Shown in pieces: positions 55,122-64,000 of a stretch of 64,000 nucleotides of DNA. Positions within the stretch are counted from its first letter, which is position 1; each line of letters opens with the position of its first letter. The stretch comes from Dryomyza anilis (lineage: Eukaryota > Arthropoda > Insecta > Diptera > Dryomyzidae): NCBI GenBank assembly GCA_951804985.1, contig OX638133.1:67553867-67617866 (forward strand), given 5' to 3'. The notes beneath the pieces were generated by a model. It did no database searches, was not told the DNA's origin, and worked only from the letters and a program-made list of their open reading frames with translations. The translations under genes and the position numbers were made by a program.

Positions 55122-57665
55122 CACCGAGAAAAAAATGCGGATTAAATTTTAAAGTTCACACATTTATTTCAGTGCTTTGGGAATTTAAAGTGAAACACTT
55201 TAAATTTAAATGTGTCACATTTAAATTTAATATTTTACATTTAGCACAATTTATATTTATGCCAAGAAAAGGATTTTAAGAATTGCACAAAAGAAATATC
55301 CGATATGTTAATATAAAAAAACAGATTTAATGTTGTGATATATTGGGTAGAAGAACTATGAAATAAGACCTCAGGAAATAAAGCACCAAACTGAAAAATG
55401 AATTAACTCCCCAAAATTGAGGATTTTTTTTGTAACGCATTTTGAAATTGAAATAAAGCCCAATTGATATGAAATATATAACCCAATGTATAAATGAAAT
55501 GAAAACCCATAAAAAACGAGTTTTATTAAATATTTAAACAAATCCCAAAAAATATGAAAATAGGTAAAACCCTAAAATAAAGGAAAATTAAACAAATTAT
55601 TAGAAGTATATTTATTTTTTAAATAACTGGGCCTTATTTTGTAAAGAAGTCAAATCCCAATTTTATACAAAAAATAAATTCTCAAAAACAAAATAACACG
55701 TCAATTTATGGATGTATGGTTTTATGTAGAACTTTTGGGGTTTTATTTCGTTTCTTAGTTTGGTGGCTTAATTCATAAAGCCTTGGATGAAACGCAGGCA
55801 ATGGCTTCATGTCTGACACACATAGAATATTTTTTTGTACTCTCCCAGCCTGTAATGTCTCGGAGACCACAAATAACTCGAAATAAATTTGATAAAAAAG
55901 TTAGATCTCGTAGCATTATCGCTTCTACCCAGTCTACCATGTCTCGCAGACCTTCGATGACTCGAAGCTTCAAGACTTCGATAAAAATGTTCGATTTATA
56001 TTTTTTAAAATTTCTCGTACATTCAAATTTAAGAACATGATACGATATTTAAACATTCGATATCGCAATATTTTTCAAGCAATCACGATGATTGATTAGT
56101 TTTTTCTTCGATATGGTTACGATTTCAATAAATTTCTCGTATGGAGCAAACACCGACAGAACGCATCGATATCTGCATACCATGTAGGTCCAATTTGGCG
56201 CTCGATATCGTTACGAGAATGGGTATCGTGTAATATCGTGTGATTTCTCCATCTACACAGAAAAAAAAGTTCATACTATTAATGTATTTGTTCATCAATG
56301 TTATGAATTTGTCATTACGACTCAACCAATCACCAAATTAAACACATTTATGAATCTTTCATAAAACCGTTATGAAAAAGTTTATAATATGGATACCGCA
56401 TTCATAATATTTATGTGAATAATATATGGTATTTATTAATAATCACTGCCCGTCATGACGCATGTCGCGTCAGTAAAATAATAATATCTATTAGCGTATT
56501 TAGAGTTCTTCGTATTTTGGTATGGTATATGTACCATGTAGTATATATACGACACAATATCACATAAACGTCAAGTTGTTGTTGCATCCCTTATAAAAGT
56601 TAAATACCACAAGTGTTGTATTTAAGAGTAGCCCTGAGGCATGTTTTTTTGGTGTCGTATTTTGTGAAATGAAGATAAATTGTGAAATCGAAGATAAATA
56701 GTGCGCAGAAAATGTTAATTTATTTGTTTTAATTTTTAACTCGAGGCATATTTATTATAACTTGAAAAAATCCTAAATTTATAAGAATCTGCTGCATCTG
56801 CTGCATTTATTTGCCGAAACATTTGAACAAGCAAAAAAAGTGGTGCTCACAGTTTAAATGGCATACTGTCGTATTCATACAATATCGTACCAATACCATG
56901 AACTGTGATTACGTTGTATTTATAGAATGGTCAAAATGGTTGCAGTTGCACACAAATACTCGAATTTTTCAAACACTTATACCAGGAAATGAATTGCACA
57001 TAAGTAGAGGCTGCGTTGTTTTGCCTTAAAAAATGAATATGAATACCTCAATGAACGCAATTCATAACAATTATGAACGCATTTATTATATCAATTTCGC
57101 TCAAATTGTGCGATTCGTATATACGAAGAATAGTTCATAAATGTAATGATTTTTTTGATCATATATATAATGAACAGTGTCTTAATTAACAGCGTTCATT
57201 CCATTTATGAACAAATTTTTTTCTAAATCGTAACCGAGATCGAATGAATTCCACGATATCTTGAAACAGTCTAGAATAATAACGAATAGAATGGCATACT
57301 GGGTATATTCAAATTCGTTTTACAAGATACGTTATTTAAACATTCATCGTGTCGATATCGCAATGTCGTACTTTGATTATTTAATTTCGCATAACGAGAA
57401 AACTACGACGGTTCAATTTGATGCTGGATATCGCTCCGATAACGTGTCAGATATTGCGTAAGTTCTCTTTTTTCTAGCATTGAACTCATTGCGATATCGA
57501 AACGAATGCCATACTTAAAATTAATAGTGACAATTTAAAATTAAAAGTGTCACTTTAAAATTTAAAATAAAACACTTTGAAATTTAAAGTTTACAAATAC
57601 AATTGAATTTCTTGCATTTGACGGTGTATTTTAATTATAAAGTATTTTTTATATTTTTCTCGGTG
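55122..57665. mobile_element. TIR element CACCGAGAAAAA with TA duplication, in the gprs intron
   Basis: Ends CACCGAGAAAAAAATGCG and (inverted) CACCGAGAAAAATATAAA, flanked by TA (55120-55121, 57666-57667). Subterminal AAATTTAAATGTGTCAC-type palindromes lie at 55190-55240 and 57520-57600. The interior holds TCGATATC-family sequence (55790-56250 and 57230-57500) split by the 56262-57222 insertion. No transposase frame. Confidence 0.7.
56262..57222. mobile_element. TTCAT-repeat TIR element inserted in the TCGATATC repeat
   Basis: Left AAAAAAAAGTTCATACTATT, right (inverted) AGAAAAAAATTTGTTCATAA; TTATGAAC/GTTCAT motifs are clustered at both ends. The interior (56400-57050) is non-coding. Same family as 46066-47390. 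Confidence 0.6.
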
Positions 57666-59031
57666 TACATAAGCAAATTCAATTACTATATATATTTGTT
57701 TAAGCGAATAAATTATACATTTTGATTGTTACGTCGATTATTTTTTCTGTGTATATATAATAGATTGTGTTGTCAAATACAAAATAATTATACAAGACCT
57801 GCAGCAATTTAAAAACAAATATTCAGAAAACATAATTTGTTTAACTATTATTTTTTTGTTATAACTGTTTTAAAATGCTTGCATTATTTATAGTAAATTA
57901 TACAAATGTTTAATATTTTTATATATACTCAAAAAATTGGGGCAATATATTATTTGATTTTTTGGACCCACAAATTTTAATAAATTGTACTTCTCAAAAA
58001 ATGTATTTACAAACATTCAAGGAAAACTCATAAAAATAGTGCAAAGAATAATGTTTTCGTTTAAAAAAGAAACAGTTTTTATTTTAAATTTGATTTCCCA
58101 TACATTTTAATTATAAGTGTAAATATTAAAAAGTAATATGAAGTTTTTTATGTTATGTTTGTTGATATTCATTGGAAATATTTATAATGTTTAAATTACT
58201 TTCAAAATGGATAATTTTTATATTTTTATTACTAATTCACTAATTGATTTAATTGTAATTGATCTTTTATTCGAAATACTAATATATCGAAATATTTTCA
58301 TTTGTATATATTTTAAAACCTTCCACAGAATTATATCATTGTTGTCATGTTTTGTATATATATATATATTTTTATATTTTTTGCAATATCTAGAGAAGTG
58401 GTTTCACCCAACAATTAGCTCCAATACCCGAGGTAAACGATATCAGTCCTGATTATTTGATTTAGTTTTTTCCAAATTCTTCTTATTTTGTGTGCTCATG
58501 TAAAAGTTAATTGGAATTCTTATAATATTATTTGAACTAGATTTTAGAACTGAGTTTTATTTCAGTTATATCATTTAAATTAGCAGTATTCAAAATATAT
58601 ATAGTAGACTGATTCAAATTTATATGAAAAATCTTTTTCTTTTGCTCCGCGTCGACTTTCTGACACTAGGACCACTAAAACTGAGAAGCAGCTTTTAAAA
58701 CCCAAAACAAAAGTGATTCTGTGATGTTGCGCAAAGAGCTTAAAGGATATTTTTGAACTTCTAATGACTATTTTCAAAAAAATTATTATTACTCCTAGTG
58801 TAAAAAGATATCACTAAATTTTATTTCTTTATTTGATTTAAAATCTCTTACTGAAATTATGGTCTTTAAATTTATAAATTTTTAGTTAACCGTTACAGTT
58901 TCTTGGCTTGCCAAACACGTAAATTGTAGACTTTTTTTTACTATAGTAATTTTAATTTTCGAAAATTTTCTAATTTTATTCTAACGATTGTAATACGTGG
59001 TAATATTTTTGTATTATTGCACATACAATTA

Positions 59032-60342
59032 AGGACTGCGTCGAATAAAATTGTCCGCTACAAAAATGAAAAATCTAGAAATCTAGTAATCGAATTTTTA
59101 TAGAATAAAATATTTTATTTTGCAAATTATTTTTAGATTTAAAAAAAAAATATAAAAAACCAGATATTAATATTTTTTTAATAAAAAGTTTTAATTTTTC
59201 AGGAACCTCTTCCATTAATGTTGTAATGGTAGTGTCCGACACCCTCACAGCTGCTGAAGACCACTTTCTTTTAAAGTCTTGAAGGTCTTTGGCCACTTTT
59301 TTTGTTGTCTTCATCTCCCTTTTTATTAAAGCCCAGTATCTCTCAATCGGCCTGAGTTCTGGACAGTTTGGTGGATTGGCTTCTCTAGGCACCAAAATCA
59401 CTGCATTTTGTTGCCTAGAGAAGCCATTAGAGTGCTAAGGCCGTTTTGCTGTAGTGACTGAAGCAAGGTCAGGCCAAAAAAATGTGGACACTTCATGTTG
59501 GCGTAAAAATGGAAGCAATCTCTTTTGCAAGCATTCCTTCACATATATTTCGCTATTTATTGTACCCAATGTCACGAATGAGCTGCTCCTTTTTCCACAA
59601 CTGCAAATTACCTGCCAAACAAGGAATTTCTTTGGGAATTTTGTCATTTTTTTTGATTTGAATTTTTCAGCGACATTTCCTCTAGAATCGGCTGTATAAA
59701 ATTCCTGCCCAGGTAGCTGAGAAAAGTCCGCTAAAACATAAGTTTCGTCGTCCATTATGCAGCAATCGAATTTTTAAAAAAATCTTGGTTCAGCTTTTTA
59801 GCTCGTTGTTTTGCGGTTTCATTCTTACCGACATTTCTATCCGGAACTTTTTGGACCTTGTACGTCTTCAGCCCAGCTTCTTTCTTAGTCCTGCGCACGA
59901 AATATTCTGAGCAATCCGCCTTTCTCGCCAATTTCCTTCCGGATATGTTTGGATCTTACTTTAAAATATTCACGACCTTCTTCGACTTTTCACGATCATG
60001 TGGGCCTTTTTTTTACCAGAACCTTTCTTCCGATCAATACTTAGGTCTTCGTTAAAGCGCTTGATAACGCGAGAAATGGTCTTAGGGTTAGCCCCTACCT
60101 CCTTGGCAATTTTTTTAAAAGACCAACTAGGTTGTTTTTGAAAAATTTTAATTATATTTTCTCGCACTACCACTTCGTTTGCCATTTTCGCGTTAAATAA
60201 ATTTTGTATTGACTATAACTGACACAAATTATTTTCTGCCATTTAATTCAGAGCTACTATGATCAATTTTTTTTAAATTTGAATCTTGCAATAGCACATT
60301 ATGGGAAGATATGTAACGGACAATTTTGTTCGACGCAGTCCT
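59032..60342 (-). mobile_element. Tc1/mariner element, full length, inactivated
   Basis: 1311 bp with about 28-bp ends AGGACTGCGTCGAAYAAAAT, flanked by TA (59030-59031, 60343-60344). The transposase lies on the minus strand in pieces: helix-turn-helix N-terminus from ATG 60185 (WSFKKIAKEVGANPKTISRV), catalytic part from 59755 (MDDETYV with D1, FFWPDLAS with D2), and C-terminal part from 59401 (CPELRPIERYWALIKR with the Glu). Confidence 0.9.
59075..60185 (-). pseudogene. Tc1/mariner transposase, frameshifted
   Basis: Lesions seen: frame change between the N-terminal and catalytic parts (around 59970 and again near the T7A5 tract at 59770-59785), and an in-frame stop at 59434-59432. The last two parts share one frame, with 41 residue positions between D2 and the Glu counting the stop. 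The unusual spacing may be an artefact of small indels. Confidence 0.85.
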
Positions 60343-60844
60343 TATCTTTAAAATGATATGTCACACTCATATTGAGTGATATCTTTTTACACTTGAAGTA
60401 AATAATGTTATTGAAAATAGTCGTTAAAAGTTGAAAAATGTCCTTTAAGCTCTTTGCGCAACATCCCAGTATCACTTTGAATCAGTCTAATATATGTATA
60501 GTATATATTGTCGGTGTAGATACAAAAACTAATCAAATACTCGTTATATGTATGTGTCAATATCACTGTTCAAATATGGTAGTATCAAAATTTTTAAAAT
60601 GTGTTTTAGGATTATTTTAAAATGTCTCTTCGATATTATTCATAAATGAATTTGGTTAGTTTAACTTCTACAAATGTCTGTATATAACGACGATATATTT
60701 AATACTATTCTTAAGTTTTTTTCTTAATTTATTGATTTTTTAACAAGTTCAACTCTCATATTTAATTCTTTCCGTCTTAGCACTAAAAAAAGAAACAAGT
60801 TTTGTGAACATTAAAAACTGTGCCTTAATTTTAAAGTTTTTAAT

Positions 60845-61530
60845 TATGCTGAACCTCCCCACCATCAGAATATTATTCATATATCAGAAATTTACGTCTT
60901 ATATCCCCATAAATTAAAAAATTTATATAAAAGTATAAACAACTAAAAAAAAAATTAAAAAATATAATTGGGCGGACCACGCCTATATTTTTAATTTTGA
61001 AAGGCTAATATTTTATAGATTTGATTTTAATAATTTATTTACGGATCAAATTTCCACTATGAAAACCCGGGAAATAATGAAAAAAAAAGTGGGCGGTTCA
61101 CGCCCATTTTTGGACCACATATTTTTAGGTGAATTATAACAATATGTTTTAAATTTTATAACTATATCTTGAATACTTTGTGAGTTATTAGTTCCTATAG
61201 AGTTACACAAAAGTGACTTGTATGGGAGGTGGGCGTGTCCGTTGACCGATTTAGCTCATATTCAAACTCAGTGCCTATTTTTGGCTATAATATATTGAGA
61301 CGAAATTTCATCGCATTCTGATCAGTATTTCTCAAGTTATTCTGTATTCGGACAGCAAGACAGCAAGACGGACAGATAGACAGACATACGGACATGGCTA
61401 AACGGACTCGGGTTGTGATGCTGATCAAGAATATATATACTTTTCCATACCTGACACGCCTCCTAAGGGGCGTTACAATATATGCACAAAGTTAATATAC
61501 CCTGTACCTCATAGGTGTAGGGTATAAAAA
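60845..61530. mobile_element. GACA-bearing dispersed element, second family
   Basis: ATTATTCATATATCAGAAAT start, GTGGGCGTGTCCGTTGACCG, TTTTTGGCTATAATATATTG, then CAAGACGGACAGATAGACAG, core GATGCTGATCAAGAATATAT, and end CATAGGTGTAGGGTATAAAA. Related at the 3' end to the 22063 family, different in the 5' part. Confidence 0.6.
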
Positions 61531-61539
61531 TGCAAAAAA

Positions 61540-62995
61540 AAATTTAAAAAAAAAATCTATTGAAAACTTTATAAAATTTTTCAATGAACTATTTTTGTTG
61601 ACATCATAGATTCTGCTTTTACATGGTCTAATATATATTTCGCTAATTTCATTCACAAAGTTAAAAACTTACAAAAATAAGTACACAAGAAAAGGACGTC
61701 ATATATATTTTTAATACAACCAGAAAATTGAAAACAATATTTAAAACAGCTTTGCCAAAATGTAAAAAAGGCATTTTTAGGCAAAGTATATCAAAATAGG
61801 CAAATTTACAAAAAAATTGAAATTGGTAAAAATTACATTTTTTAGCTAAAGCCAAAAAAAACATGCCCTGGTTATTACTTGCTATAAAAATGATGTTTTT
61901 TCATTGTTATATAGCGCCATGTATCTTCTTTAAAATCCTATTCTAGAAAATAAATAACGACTCTTGGTTAAAAATTTATAAATATTACAAAATAACAAAA
62001 AAAGTTTGCTGAAATGAGGAAAGCAATGGATTTTGCTGAAACAGAAAATTACAAATTGCAGTTTCAGCAAACTTTTCTTATGCTATTAGAGCAGATAATT
62101 TTAGCTGATTTAACATATTTTTTGCTGTTAACTTCAATTCGTTAAAAACAAAGAATTAAAAATGTTTTTTCTGTATATGGCCCAAAACGCAAAAAACGAA
62201 ACCACAGAATTTTTTTTTTCTAAATTCGCATGTTTTTTTATTACTTGTAGTTTGTACACATCCCAAAGTAACAATCGACACAAATATCAACGCGAAATTC
62301 TTTGAATCGTGAATTTAGTAGTTTATCGGTTGCCTTCTGAAAAATAAAAAATTTTTAAAAATATAACGCTCAAGAAAAAGGTGTGTTGTGTTCAATTAAT
62401 TGGTTTATTTTCATGTTATCCACTTTTCATAGATAGATTAAAGAAAATTGAAAATAAATAAATGAAATAATTGAAGAAAAATAATCTTATCAGCATTTTT
62501 TTAAAGTAACGTAGCGAACAAAAATTCCAAAAAGTCTTTTACCATGAAATCTAGCACGAGAATATAAGTGAAAGAATTTTGTTCGAGTAATTTTAGTCTA
62601 TTTTCTAAAGATAATAAAAAATTAGTAGTGTAATTATTAATGTCTGTGTACAGAGCCAAAAAGGATTTGTAACGTAGCAAACATTTTTTTTTACCGATAA
62701 TCAAATATTATAACAATTTGGATTTTCAAACCTTAAACATACGTTTGATGCTTAGGAAACCTGAGCAAGGCTCAGACAAACAAGAAATACATCGATAAAT
62801 TGAAACGGTTAAAGAAATTTGATGATTTCAAGAAACAAAGAGCTTCTACCTAGAAGTAGCGGCGAAAGAAAAAGAAGTAGGGATAGTGCGAAAAGTATCC
62901 GTGATATTGCGTAGCTCCACCAAATTCAAGTGATCACTATTAACACATAAAACCAAGGATACGATTTATAATTTGTACCGCATTCCACTTTGTAA
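61540..62995. other. gprs intron stretch, no gene seen
   Basis: AT-rich. Motif TAACGTAGC(A/G)AACA occurs at about 62507 and 62671 (and again at 63616), hinting at ends of a small unrecognised repeat. No coding content. Confidence 0.4.
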
Positions 62996-62999
62996 ATAA

Positions 63000-63440
63000 T
63001 TATACCCTACACATATGAGGTACAGGGTGTAATAAGTTTGTGCAGATATTGTAACGCCCCTTAGAATGCGTGGCCGGTATTGAAAAGTATATATATTCTT
63101 GATCAGCATCACGACCCACGACCGTTTAACCATGTCCTTCTGTCTGTCTGTCTGATAACTTGAGAAATACTGGTCAGAATGCGAAAAAATGATTCTGAAT
63201 ACGGAAATGAGCTAAGGAACCAATAAGTCGAAAAGTATTCAAGATATATTTATACAATTGAAAAATAATTCTTATAATTCACATAAAAATATATGTTACA
63301 AAAATTCCCACATTTAGTAATATATGTGAGAGCGATCATCATAATTATTAACTTTAAAAGTTAGGTATTCAAATGACTATGCCACATTACTATCCCCACC
63401 AAGGTGTAGGGTATTCAATAGTCGGGTCCGACCGACTTTA
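63000..63440 (-). mobile_element. GACA-bearing dispersed element, inverted copy
   Basis: Reverse-orientation relative of 60845-61530: TATACCCTACACATATGAGG, TATATATATTCTTGATCAGC, CTTCTGTCTGTCTGTCTGAT. The two lie 1.5 kb apart in opposite directions, so they could pair. Confidence 0.6.
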
Positions 63441-63659
63441 AGTCCTTTTGTTCTTATTATCCCACTTGTTTCGAACTTTTTGAGAGTGCAATCGTAAGAC
63501 CACCGACTTCATGTTGTCTTTTGTTAAGATAAACAATTTAGTCCATTTATTATGCTTAATTTTACTTTTTGTACTAAGGAAGATCGGACAGGAAGCGTAA
63601 TAGATATTTCGTGTAACGTAGCAAACACAACATTTTTGCTAATATGGAACTAAAAAACA

Positions 63660-64000
63660 AGTTGGGAAGGTTAGATCACATGGGAAATTTTAAAGTAGGT
63701 GTAATTATGATAGTTAGGATTATCAAAATTATAGTCGGTCTAAGCCGACTATAAATACCCTACACATATGTGTGGTTACCATTCAAAGTGATATATAGGT
63801 CACCAGGGTATACGAATCCTGAAAATAACTACAAACATTCAATCGCTGAAGAATTTCCATTCATTTGATACCCATATTTTTGTGAACCACAAGTCTTTTC
63901 TCCGGAAAACTTTATTATCATGTATTTGAGCATGATGTCAATATATATTTGACCAAAAAAGTTTACCTATGCACGTATACATAAAAATTGATCTTTATAT
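63660..64000. mobile_element. GACA-bearing dispersed element, copy at window end
   Basis: Matches 22063 onward almost base for base, with a short internal deletion of the TACAAATGGGTAGGTGTACC segment. It is truncated by the window edge. The high identity to a copy 41.6 kb away suggests recent spread. Confidence 0.75.

Larger units (their letters stand above)
58605..60489. mobile_element. Outer inverted-repeat element, TAGACTGATTCAAA ends
   Basis: TAGACTGATTCAAA at 58605 and its inverse ending at 60489. The arms share GATGTTGCGCAAAGAGCTTA (58722-58741), inverted at about 60446-60465 as TAAGCTCTTTGCGCAACATC, and GTGTAAAAAGATATCACT. The left arm has a roughly 90-bp insertion. The Tc1/mariner copy 59032-60342 sits between the arms. 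Confidence 0.65.

Noticed and set aside
62755..62990. Possible transposase remnant (EVAAKEKEVGIVRKVS-like translation)
   Set aside because: Short, broken by stops and without a diagnostic motif.

Overview
The window looks like AT-rich nuclear DNA from a higher (brachyceran/schizophoran) fly. The evidence is two genes with recognisable fly orthologs, mostly 55-65 bp introns with GT-AG sites, and an intergenic sea full of TIR elements, SINEs and TA/CA/GACA microsatellites. It is not bacterial: there are no operons, rRNAs, CRISPR arrays or ribosome binding sites.

Two protein-coding genes can be supported. (1) On the minus strand, 13657-21042, is Alk, the fly anaplastic lymphoma kinase receptor. 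I could join 14 coding exons with consistent phase (5331 nt, 1776 residues plus stop): signal peptide, two MAM domains around an LDLa module, a glycine-rich domain, one membrane segment, an NPNY juxtamembrane motif, an intact tyrosine kinase domain and a low-complexity tail. Its 5' leader probably continues upstream through an acceptor at 21433 towards a GC-richer, TATA-containing block near 28.1-28.5 kb. (2) On the plus strand, 54380-54772, are the first two coding exons of a BTB protein that I take to be gprs (serine-enriched protein). Its intron runs from 54773 past the window end, and a candidate leader exon ends at a strong donor at 48950. The two genes are divergent, about 33 kb apart between start codons.

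Layout: 1-6.7 kb is a nest of hAT-like and palindrome-rich elements with a tRNA-derived SINE. 6.7-13.3 kb is AT-rich and holds two TCGATATC-rich repeats and small foldbacks. 13.3-21.4 kb is Alk. 21.4-28 kb holds a GACA-bearing repeat, a 1-kb foldback and MITEs. 28-38.4 kb holds three GC-richer blocks (possible promoters, leader exons or enhancers), an older GACA-family copy, a SINE, and a hAT element that carries a piece of mitochondrial nad6. 39-48 kb holds a SINE with a target duplication, a tandem repeat, a mariner deletion derivative, a hAT MITE and a three-level nested insertion. 48-54 kb is the likely gprs leader region, a 148-bp tandem duplication and a 2.4-kb inverted repeat bounded by (AT)n. 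54.8-64 kb is gprs intron with nested TIR elements and a dead Tc1/mariner transposon.

I found no new enzymatic or defence system. The most noteworthy items are the nad6 NUMT inside a hAT element, the layered insertions with still-readable target duplications, the palindromic-repeat element at 3.3-5.9 kb, and the candidate distal promoters of Alk and gprs.
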